A stretch of DNA of 64,000 bases from Bradyrhizobium sp. SZCCT0231 (GTDB taxonomy: Bacteria > Pseudomonadota > Alphaproteobacteria > Rhizobiales > Xanthobacteraceae), in the NCBI RefSeq assembly GCF_018130245.1, contig NZ_JAFCKP010000001.1, positions 744,001 through 808,000 on the forward strand, read 5' to 3'. A program made the position numbers and the translations under genes. Positions 27,778 to 36,175 of this stretch are shown one piece after another; positions within the stretch are counted from its first letter, which is position 1; the number at the start of each line of letters is the position of its first letter. The notes beneath the pieces were generated by a model. That model worked only from the letters and a program-made list of their open reading frames with translations, made no database searches and had not been told where the DNA came from.

Positions 27778-28668
27778 GGTATCTCCTCCGTGACTAGTGG
27801 TCAGTATTGCGGCAGTCCGCTTCACGCTCTTGGACAGATCGGCAAAGGGGCGACCACCGCCCACGGCTCTTGCAACCTTGACGGCGCAGGATCGCCCGTT
27901 GCATGCCGTTCGACTTGCGAACGACAGATTTCCGCCTAGAGGTTAGTCCTCCGGCAAATCGAATGGTTCTGCGACAGAATGTCTCGCCAATGAGGAGCGC
28001 CTGGAAACCCGTGCCGGTACTTGCAAACGAAATCAAGAAAATCCGGTCCGCAGAGGGAACTTCGGGGCAGAAAGGATGGGTCCCTCTGGCTCCCATTGCT
28101 GAAGCCAACTCGCCGGCCGAAGTCCGTTTTGCGCTAGCAGCTGCCACTTCTCGCAATTCAGCTCCTGGCCCATTAGCGAAGTTGTGCCTCGTCCCGCGGA
28201 GGTGCGCTCATTGCGGCTAAGCGGACTAGATTTGCTCAACCTGAGTTCTTCGCAGTTTGACCCATTTGAGACTCTCGGATTTGCGCCGAGGACGTCCGCT
28301 AAGCAGCGCCGACCGGAAGCCCTAGCAGCGCGGGGCAGGCCGACGCGATTGAACAAAGCGGACCTTCGAAATCAGTCGGCTATGGTTCGGTACAGACGAA
28401 GAGATCGTTCTCCGGAAGACGACGGCGTCGGTCCGTTCAATATCGATTTGTCCCCGCGGTAGATCTAGTTTGACGCGCCCTCCGGCACCGTAGATTGCTG
28501 GAGTCACGCCGATATGCTTGGTGGCGGCTCGCACATCATGACCAGCCCTTACGCCTCTCTCGTGTCCCGGACGCGCGTGAACGCGCTTATGGTGCTGCGC
28601 TGCGTCCGGGGCACGAGACCTTCGTTTCCAGTGCGTTGCTCTCAAAGATTGCTGCTGCATCCGCGGCT
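27778..28668. other. 890-base stretch without a convincing gene
   Basis: Short open frames on both strands have no family features and poor codon bias. The oxidase promoter should lie just right of 27790. The stretch contains fragments such as tccgct/agcgga repeats and one clear palindromic repeat (28559-28617). It may hold decayed genes; nothing more can be supported. Confidence 0.5.
28559..28617. repeat. REP-like palindromic repeat
   Basis: The arms ctcgtgtcccggacgc (28559-28574) and gcgtccggggcacgag (28602-28617) pair at 15 of 16 positions around a 27-base centre that itself contains gcgcgtgaacgcgc. This 'cgtgcccgggacgc' sort of palindrome is one I associate with Bradyrhizobium intergenic regions. 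It lies 50 bases past the 3' end of the NTF2-like gene. Confidence 0.65.
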
Positions 28669-28995
28669 CTAGTGTGAGGGGCTGCAGTTTAGCTCCCTAA
28701 TCCTCCCGGCGGCGTCAAACGCAAGAAGCGCAGTCATGACGCCAGTGCTGGTGACGTAGGAGATGATGGTCCCGTCGTGCCAGGGATTGAGATCGTCCAA
28801 TTGGCCTGCCGGATAGTCTCGGAGGCGATCGACCCAATAGGCACGAAGTGCCTCGCGACTGGTAATGGTTTTGACGCCGCTGCAGCCGCAGTGCACCACG
28901 GCATCTTCGGCATACATTTCCAAGATCGCCTCGATATCGCCCGCGCGGTAGGCATCCAGCCAGTCAATCGCAACGGCCATCGGGTCAAATGACAT
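28669..28995 (-). CDS. NTF2-like (SnoaL-type) small protein
   Basis: A 108-residue protein with the NTF2-like cone fold pattern: an N-terminal helix (AVAIDWLDAYRAGDIEAILE), MYAEDAVVHCGCSG, and a C-terminal run of strands (GTIISYVTSTGVMTALLAFD). Proteins of this type are small isomerases, dehydratases or ligand-binding proteins; no catalytic residues allow a choice. The ATG at 28995 has aggtggg upstream; a GTG at 29004 is possible but would overlap that ribosome site. It is divergent from the giant LuxR-type gene across an A/T-rich 150-base gap. Confidence 0.75.
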   Translation of the reverse strand: MSFDPMAVAIDWLDAYRAGDIEAILEMYAEDAVVHCGCSGVKTITSREALRAYWVDRLRDYPAGQLDDLNPWHDGTIISYVTSTGVMTALLAFDAAGRIRELNCSPSH

Positions 28996-29147
28996 ATTTC
29001 CCACCTATATGCCGTTAAAAATTTACTATTTTAGGTAGGGTTAATCCCGCTAAACCTCTTTATCCAATCGATTAATTGTTTTTTAATACCCGCACCCGGC
29101 CCCGGCCATATGCCGAAGCACATAGATGCCGGGCCGAGGCTGGGTCC

Positions 29148-32100
29148 ATGTTGGATGTGACTGCCGATCAGGGGATATCCGCGCGCATCCGGCTCGTGAT
29201 CGGAGATCGACAGCCGATCGTGCTGCAGGGGCTGAAATCGGTACTCGGGGCACAGGATGACTTCGACGTCGTCGCATCGTCCAGCGATGGGACGAGCTGT
29301 CTCGAGGCCATCCGGAATTTGACACCCGACGTCGCGCTTCTTGCCGACACCCTGCCAGATCTGACGGTATCCGAGATCCTCGCGATTGCGAAAGCTGAGA
29401 ATCTTCCCACGCGCCTGGTGTTCTTTACCGAGTCCGAATCCAGCTACGATCTAACCGCAGCGATTGCTGCTGGCGCCTGCAGCGCAATCTCGAAGTCCGC
29501 CTCCCCCGGCACCATGCTGCGATCACTGCGACTGATGACGAAGCGCAGTGTGTCGCCCGAGCAGTTCGATCTCTCGCCAACCGGCACGGACACCGACGGC
29601 AAAATTGAAAAGATGCTGGAGCTACTGACGCACCGGGAGCGTCAAATTGTACGACTGGTGTCTGAGGGAATGTCGAACAAGGAGATCGCGCGCCAGCTGA
29701 ACCTTTCCCCAGGGACAGTCAAAGTACACCTGTACAATATTTTTCAGAAGCTCGAGATCAGCAACAGAACTGTGCTCGCGACCCTCGCGTTGCTGCAGCG
29801 CCCCTCCGGCTTCGGCACGCTCGCGCTGGCCTTTCTGGCGATCGCCATTGCGGACGAACTCAAGGCGTCGGAAGCGAACGACATGCTTCCGGATGACGAC
29901 AGCATCGGCCACGCGGGAGAGCACGCCGAACATGAGGCTTGGACATATGAGCCTTGGAAAAAAGCCATTCTCCGGCACCTCATCGTCTGGGAAACCGCCG
30001 AGACTCTCACCCAGAGAGACCTTTTTGCCAAACCGAGCCAAATCACGAGCCCGGCGGCGGCAACGGAGGCGCTGCACGCAGCTGAGCAATCCCTGGGCTC
30101 GAAACCGTGGAAAGACTACGGTTCTGTTGGGTCGAGCTCGCCCAATCTTGCTACGCCTTTGCTGCGAGGAATGAACGACACGCAGATTGGAGGCAACCCG
30201 ACCCCGGAGCATCTATTCCCGCGGCTTGCTTCCAATCCGATGTCGCTTCAGGGAGGGTATGGCACTTTCGCTACTCTCGCCGGTGCGTTGATCTACGCAC
30301 TGCACGACCCGCAGCTCGCCTTGCAGTCGCATGAGCTGGGTAAAGGGTCGATCGACAGCCTCGTGGCCGTCACCGGAGAGAATGCGCCCACAAAACTGGC
30401 CGCGATTAACGATGCCGGCGCTCATCATGTAGACAACTCAGCCCCGGCTTTCCTTGCGCACGGGCACCAGCTGCCTTCCGCGTTTGTGACCACTGGAAAC
30501 GACGGCGTCGCTGGAGAAGGTGCTCGGGACCAAGTCAGCCATGGCGCTGTGAGCGACGCCGTGGCTGACAACCTCCAAAAACCTATTGGCTTGTTGGACT
30601 TTGGTCACGATGCCAGCATTGGCGGATATAGCCGCGATCAACTGATGGGCGGCAACGTCGTTGAAAACGCTGTTCATCGCTCCCCGATCGATTCCAATTC
30701 TACCTCTTCCGACGCCGTCTTTGATTTCGGATCCGGGTCGAGCAGGATCAATCTTGCGGCTTTCGGAGCCCTTGCCTGGCTGCATATGACAGCGGCAAGC
30801 AAGTCCATACCGCCACACACCCTCGCCTGGATCTACAACCCTGCAACCAATGAAACGATCGTCTATGTGAATCCGACCGATCATGTACTTGATATCGGGG
30901 ATCGCGGCCTGGTGGAAATCCATCTGCAGGGGATCGTATCCATTGCGGGGTCGGATTTCGTCGGCCAGCCGGAAGGCGCGGCGGTCGCGATCACCTTGGA
31001 AGAGCTGGAAGGAGCGCTGATATCGATAGCCGCAACCGATGAGACTGTTCTGAGTGCGGACAATGTCCATGGCGGGGCGAGCGAGAGCGCAATCGGGACG
31101 GAGGGAGTCTGGAACAGAGTGGCCGACGACGGCTTGAGGTTTCAATTCGGGCAGACCCGGGCCGGCTCAGGGGCATCGACGAGGTTCAGAACCGTCACGA
31201 GCGATTCGGCGGATGCAACGGAAGAGAGCGATGGTGCCTCTGTCGTATCGGCTCGCGTATCATCAATCGCGCCTGCTTACAGCGCGACGGCTGCGGCAGT
31301 TGGAAACCTCGCGTTCAAGAGTGAGCCGATCAAGACGGACACCGGCATTTTGTCGACTGGGCCGAACGAGGCGGTCGGACCGAGCGTCGCAACGGCCGCG
31401 GGCACGGGCAACGGCAACTCGCAGCACGCTTCGGAGCCAGAGCCTGCGTCGGCTAAATCCGGCTCCAATCCGGGCAATGACGCCGAGCATCACGCACCGG
31501 CTTCGAACGCTGCGCCGGGGTCGGCGAAGACGGCAGAACCAGGCGGCGTGGAGCACGGCAAGTCCGGGCACTCAACCGCTGCAACAAGCGCGCCGGAAGC
31601 AGCCGAGATCGATCAGGGCGTGGCATCAGCCGCTAGCGCCGTCCGCGGCAACTCGCAGCATGCTTCGGAGCCAGGACCTGCAAAGGCAGCAGGCACGGAT
31701 TCGATTGAAGCCGGCGTGAAACCGGGCAACGGCGCCGAGCATCGCGCTCCGGCTTCGGACGCTGCGCGAGGGCCAGCGAAGACGGCGGAACGAGGTGGCG
31801 TGGAACACGGCAATTCGGGGCACGACTCACACGCAGCCGCTGCAAGCGCACCAGCAGCAGCCGAGATCGTCGAACCGAGCATCGCAGGCGCCGACAGCGC
31901 GGGCCGCAGTAACTCGCACCACGCTTTGGAGCCAGGCTCTGCGAAGGCGGCGGCCGAAGCGAGGTCCACGCCGGACGACGGCGTCGGCAATGGCACTGAG
32001 CATCATGCCTCGGCTGCGGACGGTTCGCGCGGGGCAGCGAAGAAGGCAGAACCAGGCGACGGGGTCGAACATGGCAACTCGGGCCACGATCTACACCCAA

Positions 32101-33044
32101 GCTCTGCAAACGCACCGAAAGAAGCGGAAATCGTCGAACCGAGCGTCACAACAGCCGACGGCGCGGGCCGCGGTAACTCGCAGCACGCTTTGGAGCCAGG
32201 GTCTGCAAAGCTGGCAGCCACGGAGGTGACTGAAGCCGACTTCATCCCGGGCCACGGCATCGGCAATGGCGCCGAGCATCACGCACCGGCTTCGGACGGG
32301 GCGAGGGCGTCAGCGGCAGAGACGATGGCAGAACCGGTCGTCGCGGAACACGGCAACTCGGGGCACGGTCTACACCCAACCTCTGCAGACGCGCCGAAAG
32401 CCCCCGAGATCGTCGAACCGAGCATCGCAACGGTGGACAGCGGGGGCCGCGGTAACTCGCAGCACGCTTGGGAGCCAGGGTCTGCAAAGGTGGCAGCCAC
32501 GGAGGTAACTGAAGCTGACGTCGTCCCGGGCAACGGCATCGGCAATGGCGCCGAGCATCACGCTCCGGCTTCGGACGGGGCGCCGGCGCCAGCGGCGGAG
32601 GCGATGGCAGAACCGGCCGTTGCGGAACACGGCAACTCGGGGCACTCAACCTCTGCAAACACGCCGGAAGGAGGCGAGATTGTCGAACCGGGCGTCGCAG
32701 CCGGCGGTGATGCTGGAGGCGGAAACGCGCAGCAGGCTGCGCAATCCGCTGCAACGGCATCAGAAGCCGCGCAGCCGGCTAAAGCTGTGTCCGGGATCGG
32801 CGGGGCAGATCAAGAACTGGTATTCCGCTTCGATGGCGAGACAGCTCCGTCCACTCTCGTCACGGTCGTCGAGCTTGAAGAACTGAGTGATCCTCTCGAT
32901 CCGCACGTTTCGCTTCGTCACGAAGAAGACCTCGAGATGATCGTCAAAATGGTCCCTCATGCACTGGACGAACACGCGGCCAGCCACGGCAACAATGGTC
33001 CGCATCACGGCATCGTACCTGCGCCTCACGATTTGCTGATTTGA
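29148..33044 (+). CDS. LuxR/NarL-type regulator with atypical receiver and ~1080-residue repeat-rich extension
   Basis: A 1298-residue protein. Residues ~13-130 resemble a receiver domain (RIRLVIGDRQPIVLQGLKSV) that keeps D20, T94 and K116 but has Ala66 where the phosphoacceptor Asp is expected (DVALLADTLP; an Asp follows at 67). Residues ~157-215 are a clear LuxR HTH (LTHRERQIVRLVSEGMSNKE, then SPGTVKVHLYNIF). After ~220 no known enzyme domain is seen. A stretch around residues 525-640 (PHTLAWIYNPATNETIVYVN, then GLVEIHLQGIVSIAGSDFVG) looks beta-rich and like modules of large secreted rhizobial proteins. Residues ~750-1200 are Ala/Gly/Glu/His/Pro-rich tandem repeats; the tail is acidic and His-rich. 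I chose ATG 29148 (gaggctggg upstream); the frame is open back to 29076. No signal peptide or membrane span is evident. Confidence 0.75.
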   Translation: MLDVTADQGISARIRLVIGDRQPIVLQGLKSVLGAQDDFDVVASSSDGTSCLEAIRNLTPDVALLADTLPDLTVSEILAIAKAENLPTRLVFFTESESSYDLTAAIAAGACSAISKSASPGTMLRSLRLMTKRSVSPEQFDLSPTGTDTDGKIEKMLELLTHRERQIVRLVSEGMSNKEIARQLNLSPGTVKVHLYNIFQKLEISNRTVLATLALLQRPSGFGTLALAFLAIAIADELKASEANDMLPDDDSIGHAGEHAEHEAWTYEPWKKAILRHLIVWETAETLTQRDLFAKPSQITSPAAATEALHAAEQSLGSKPWKDYGSVGSSSPNLATPLLRGMNDTQIGGNPTPEHLFPRLASNPMSLQGGYGTFATLAGALIYALHDPQLALQSHELGKGSIDSLVAVTGENAPTKLAAINDAGAHHVDNSAPAFLAHGHQLPSAFVTTGNDGVAGEGARDQVSHGAVSDAVADNLQKPIGLLDFGHDASIGGYSRDQLMGGNVVENAVHRSPIDSNSTSSDAVFDFGSGSSRINLAAFGALAWLHMTAASKSIPPHTLAWIYNPATNETIVYVNPTDHVLDIGDRGLVEIHLQGIVSIAGSDFVGQPEGAAVAITLEELEGALISIAATDETVLSADNVHGGASESAIGTEGVWNRVADDGLRFQFGQTRAGSGASTRFRTVTSDSADATEESDGASVVSARVSSIAPAYSATAAAVGNLAFKSEPIKTDTGILSTGPNEAVGPSVATAAGTGNGNSQHASEPEPASAKSGSNPGNDAEHHAPASNAAPGSAKTAEPGGVEHGKSGHSTAATSAPEAAEIDQGVASAASAVRGNSQHASEPGPAKAAGTDSIEAGVKPGNGAEHRAPASDAARGPAKTAERGGVEHGNSGHDSHAAAASAPAAAEIVEPSIAGADSAGRSNSHHALEPGSAKAAAEARSTPDDGVGNGTEHHASAADGSRGAAKKAEPGDGVEHGNSGHDLHPSSANAPKEAEIVEPSVTTADGAGRGNSQHALEPGSAKLAATEVTEADFIPGHGIGNGAEHHAPASDGARASAAETMAEPVVAEHGNSGHGLHPTSADAPKAPEIVEPSIATVDSGGRGNSQHAWEPGSAKVAATEVTEADVVPGNGIGNGAEHHAPASDGAPAPAAEAMAEPAVAEHGNSGHSTSANTPEGGEIVEPGVAAGGDAGGGNAQQAAQSAATASEAAQPAKAVSGIGGADQELVFRFDGETAPSTLVTVVELEELSDPLDPHVSLRHEEDLEMIVKMVPHALDEHAASHGNNGPHHGIVPAPHDLLI
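31413..32750 (+). repeat. In-frame degenerate tandem repeat (~78-93 codons) in the LuxR-type gene
   Basis: The codons for GNSQHA(S/L/W)EPG recur at 31413, 31647, 31908, 32172 and 32451, with a decayed copy at 32721. Spacings are 234, 261, 264, 279 and 270 bases, all multiples of three. Each unit also carries NGAEHHAPASDGA-like and VEHGNSGH-like blocks. The copies at 32172 and 32451 are nearly identical over long stretches, which points to recent unequal duplication. Confidence 0.85.
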
Positions 33045-33336
33045 AACGTTGCATCGTCATTGACCGAAAGCCGCTCCGGCCCATGTCGCATTTTGCACGC
33101 CAGGGGTTCACATCTCCTGTAGTCAGCAGCGGTTGCCGATCAATCGTTGGTCTGGAATGAACGTGGGCGTGCGACGGCTGTTTTCGGCCATCTGTTGCTC
33201 GCGGAAGCATTGGTGAGAGGGGCGCGGATACCGCTGTCGCATAAGGGGGTCTTGAACGTTTGGAACTCTCATGCGTTAGTCGGCGGTGACGGCCATGCAC
33301 CACCCGGCATGACGATGCGGCCACGGAGTTCGGTTC
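33045..33336. other. Non-coding gap before the CorA-family gene
   Basis: About 290 bases with no supported gene and no clear hairpin. A ribosome site (cggag) for the next gene's TTG start is at its right end. Confidence 0.5.
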
Positions 33337-34311
33337 TTGCTTAGGCTTTACAGATGGCCGTCTGACGACTGGCGCGGCATCGGCGCGGAAATGCCCTCGG
33401 AGATCATCTGGGCCGATCTCTTGAACGCGACTGACGAGGAGAAGCAGTTCGTCGAGCGACTGCTCGGCATCCGCGTTCCCTCGGAGGAGTCCCTCAGCGA
33501 GATCGAGGCGTCGAGCCGCCTGATCTTCGACCACGGCACGCTCTATCTCAGCTCGCCTGCGGTCCGGCACAGCGAGGACAACGAGGCCGAGATCACGCCG
33601 GTAGGGTTCGTCATCGGTCCGCACGTGCTGGTGACGGTGCGCTTTGCAGAGCTGCCGATCTTCGACGACATCGGCAAGCGCGTCGGCTCGGACGACAGCC
33701 TCGAGAACGGCATGTGCGTGTTCGCCAGCCTGCTCGAGGCCATGATCGACCGCGGTGCCGATGTGCTGGAGCATCTCGGCGCCAAGGTCGATCAGCTTTC
33801 GCGCGGCGTTTTCAAGGGCGGGCTGGTGCGCACCCAACGGCCAGTGCGCTCCAGCCGCAGGATGCGCGAGGCCCTGGAGAATATCGGCGAGCTGGCCGAC
33901 CGGCTCGCCAAGGCGCGCGATGTCCTGCTCGGCGTTGGCCGCATCGCTTCGTTTGCCGACGATGTCGGCAGTGAATGGATCACGGCTTCGTCGAAGAAGC
34001 GCCTCGAGGCCGTGTCCAAGGACGTCGTCTCGCTCAGCGACTACGAGACGCGATTGACGGACAAGATCCAGCTGCTGCTCGATGCGGTGCTCGGCTTCAT
34101 CAACATCCAGCAGAACGAGCTGTTCAAGATCCTGACGATCGTGTCCGTCGTCGGCGTGCCGCCGACGATCATGGTCGGCATCTGGGGCATGAACTTCAAG
34201 CACATGCCCGAGCTGGGCTGGAGCTTCGGCTATCCGCTGGCGTGGCTTGCGGTCATCGCCAGCGGCGTGCTGCCGCTGATCTGGTTCAAGCGGCGCGGCT
34301 GGTTCGAGTGA
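33337..34311 (+). CDS. CorA-family divalent cation transporter (ZntB-like)
   Basis: A 324-residue inner-membrane protein. The N-terminal ~265 residues are the cytoplasmic funnel, with a long helical part (SSRRMREALENIGELADRLA). Two C-terminal spans follow (ILTIVSVVGVPPTIMVGIWG and YPLAWLAVIASGVLPLIWF). The signature GMN is in GIWGMNFKHMPELGW at the end of the first span. Family members carry Mg2+, Co2+, Ni2+ or Zn2+. The TTG at 33337 has ggag eight bases upstream and gives MLRLYRWPSDDW, typical of ZntB/CorA-like proteins in this group. It stands alone and converges on the esterase gene. Confidence 0.87.
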   Translation: MLRLYRWPSDDWRGIGAEMPSEIIWADLLNATDEEKQFVERLLGIRVPSEESLSEIEASSRLIFDHGTLYLSSPAVRHSEDNEAEITPVGFVIGPHVLVTVRFAELPIFDDIGKRVGSDDSLENGMCVFASLLEAMIDRGADVLEHLGAKVDQLSRGVFKGGLVRTQRPVRSSRRMREALENIGELADRLAKARDVLLGVGRIASFADDVGSEWITASSKKRLEAVSKDVVSLSDYETRLTDKIQLLLDAVLGFINIQQNELFKILTIVSVVGVPPTIMVGIWGMNFKHMPELGWSFGYPLAWLAVIASGVLPLIWFKRRGWFE

Positions 34312-34322
34312 TGGCCGGTTTC

Positions 34323-34463
34323 GTAGGGTGGGTTAGGCTCGCGGCTGCGCGAAGCGCATCCGCGAGACGTAACCCACCATCTCTCTCTGCGCGGTGACCG
34401 TAGCGGTGGGTTACGCCTTACCGATTGCGCTTTGCGCAGCCGGCAAGGCGTAACCCACCCTAC
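34323..34463. repeat. Double palindromic repeat between convergent genes
   Basis: Two hairpins in tandem. The first pairs 34327-34344 with 34360-34378; the second pairs 34405-34423 with 34441-34459 with one mismatch. The outermost gtagggtgggtta (34323) and taacccaccctac (34451-34463) can also pair. This 'gtagggtgggtta' element is one I associate with Bradyrhizobium genomes. It probably serves as a two-way terminator for the CorA-family and esterase genes. Confidence 0.75.
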
Positions 34464-34484
34464 GCATTGTCGCTGCTCGTCAGA

Positions 34485-35111
34485 TCATGCCGCTTCGGCC
34501 TCAACGCTGCCGATCCAGTCGCGGGCCAGCGTCACGTCGGCCTGCGACAATTGGTGGCCTGATGGCAGCACCTTGTGATCGACACGCGCGCCGGCGTCCG
34601 ACAACAACGCCGCGAGCCTTGCCGAATTGCTCGCCGGCACGATCGGGTCGGCCTGGCCGGACAACAGCAGCACCGGCTTGCCGCCGAGCGCGGGGTTCGG
34701 CGGATCCGACAGCGGCACCATGGCGCGCAGCAGGATTGCACCGGACAGCGCCTCCGGCCTCAGCAGCAACAGCGCGGCAGCGATGTTGGCGCCGTTGGAG
34801 AAGCCGACCGCGACGGGCGCTGCAAGGCCGTAACGTTGCCGCGCCTCCACGACGAAGTCGCCGAGTTCGCGCGCGCGGCGGCGCACGTCGTCCTCGTCGA
34901 ACACGCCCTCAGCGAGGCGGCGGAAGAAGCGCGGCATGCCGTGCTCGAGCACGCGGCCGCGCGGCGAGAGCAGGGCGGAGCCGGGCGAGATCATCTCGCC
35001 GAGCCCGAGCAGGTCGTTCTCGTCGCCGCCGGTGCCGTGCAGCAGCAGGAGTGGAGGGGAGCCCGCGCTGGTCGCGGGCTCGAAGCGATGGATGAATGCG
35101 GTTTCGGTCAT
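34485..35111 (-). CDS. MhqD-like alpha/beta hydrolase (carboxylesterase/phospholipase family)
   Basis: A 208-residue serine hydrolase. The oxyanion region is LLLLHGTGGDENDL, the nucleophile elbow is VGFSNGANIAAALLL, the Asp is in LSGQADPIVP and the His in LPSGHQLS. This is the YpfH/MhqD type of carboxylesterase. Its ATG at 35111 overlaps the stop of the ring-cleavage dioxygenase gene upstream (ATGA), so the pair is co-translated. In Bacillus, MhqD and MhqO form a quinone/hydroquinone detoxification set; the same pairing here supports a similar role. Confidence 0.85.
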   Translation of the reverse strand: MTETAFIHRFEPATSAGSPPLLLLHGTGGDENDLLGLGEMISPGSALLSPRGRVLEHGMPRFFRRLAEGVFDEDDVRRRARELGDFVVEARQRYGLAAPVAVGFSNGANIAAALLLLRPEALSGAILLRAMVPLSDPPNPALGGKPVLLLSGQADPIVPASNSARLAALLSDAGARVDHKVLPSGHQLSQADVTLARDWIGSVEAEAA

Positions 35112-36046
35112 GACACGGTTTCTTCCAGGCTCGGCAAGACCCCCTCGATCTGCTTGCGATGTTGTTCGAGGAAGCTCGGCAGCTTCAGGTCACGCCCCAA
35201 GGTCGCGACGGGCTCGTCGACGGCGAAGCCGGGGATGTCGGTCGCGATCTCGAACAGCACGCCGCCGGGCTCGCGGAAGTAGATCGAGCGGAAGTAGTTG
35301 CGGTCGCGCTGCTCGGTCGGGTGCAGGCCGTGATTGCTCACCAGCTTCTGCGCCATCCTGCCCTGTTCGGCATCGTCAGCCGCACGGAAGGCGATGTGAT
35401 GCACCGAGCCGCCGCCTTGATGTCCGCGCAAGAAACCCTTGGCCTCGTAGATGTCGACGACGCTGCCTTCGGCATCGCCCGGTGCCTTGAAGCGGATCAC
35501 CGAGCCTTCGCGTCCCGTCTCCTTGAAGCCGAGCACGTCGGTGAGGACGGCAGCCGTCTTCACTGCGCTGTCGAGCAGCAGCGTCACGCCGTGGAAGCCG
35601 CGGATGGCATGCTCGGCCGGCACGTCGCCATTGCTCCAGCCCGGCTCGTTCTCGGCACCGGGGATGCCGACCAGCGCGAGCGCCATACCATCGGGATCGG
35701 TGAACGGCAGCACGGACTCGCCAAAGCGCTTCTCCAGCGCCTCGTAAGCGATGCCCTTCTCGGTGAAGCGCTGCGTCCAGTAGCCGAGCGAGCGCTGCGG
35801 CACGCGGAAGGCGGTCTGATGGGTCTCGCCGACGCCGCGGCGCCCGGCCGGGACGCCGGCCCAGGGGAAGAAGGTCAGGATGGTGCCGGGGCGGCCGGTC
35901 TCGTCGCCATAATAGAAATGATAGGTGCCGGGATCGTCGAAATTGACCGTCTTCTTGACGAAGCGCAGGCCGAGATCCCGGGTGTAAAAGCCGAAATTGC
36001 GGATGGGATCGCCGGCAATCGCGGTGACATGGTGCAGTCCAGACAT
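35108..36046 (-). CDS. MhqO-like ring-cleavage dioxygenase (VOC family)
   Basis: A 312-residue protein with two vicinal-oxygen-chelate modules. The N-terminal module begins MSGLHHVTAIAGDP (His metal ligand) and contains TYHFYYGDETGRPGTILTFF. The second contains VHHIAFRA (His) and GGVLFEIATD (Glu), so the 2-His-1-Glu Fe(II) site is complete. The ATG at 36046 is preceded by ggagg; a longer open frame upstream reads through the operator region. Relatives act on (methyl)hydroquinone or catechol-type rings. The gene is divergent from a LysR regulator and coupled to the esterase. Confidence 0.87.
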   Translation of the reverse strand: MSGLHHVTAIAGDPIRNFGFYTRDLGLRFVKKTVNFDDPGTYHFYYGDETGRPGTILTFFPWAGVPAGRRGVGETHQTAFRVPQRSLGYWTQRFTEKGIAYEALEKRFGESVLPFTDPDGMALALVGIPGAENEPGWSNGDVPAEHAIRGFHGVTLLLDSAVKTAAVLTDVLGFKETGREGSVIRFKAPGDAEGSVVDIYEAKGFLRGHQGGGSVHHIAFRAADDAEQGRMAQKLVSNHGLHPTEQRDRNYFRSIYFREPGGVLFEIATDIPGFAVDEPVATLGRDLKLPSFLEQHRKQIEGVLPSLEETVS

Positions 36047-36105
36047 GGTCGTCCTCCAGGTTCGGGGGCGCAGTCGCGCTCTGGCCGGAAATATCATTCC
36101 GCTTT

Positions 36106-36162
36106 GGATTGGAGACAATCCATGCAAATATGACGGCTATGTCTACGATTTGGAAACAATCC
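36106..36162. promoter_or_regulatory. Two operator-like sites in the dioxygenase/LysR divergent gap
   Basis: Site 1 (36106-36121) is ggattggagacaatcc, with perfect 6-bp arms around gaga. Site 2 (36147-36162) is gatttggaaacaatcc, matching site 1 at 13 of 16 positions. They are 41 bases apart, about four helical turns, on the same face of the DNA. This is the recognition-site plus activation-site layout of LysR regulators, and site 2 ends 14 bases before the regulator's ATG. Confidence 0.6.
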
Positions 36163-36175
36163 CTTCAGTTGCCCT

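Noticed and set aside
31413-32750. CRISPR-like array
   Set aside because: Repeat units are 234-279 bases, in frame, and encode part of a protein; there are no short direct repeats with unique spacers.
33045-33336. Remnant of a mobile element before the CorA-family gene
   Set aside because: No inverted repeats, no transposase-like frame and no target duplication seen; only an unremarkable gap.
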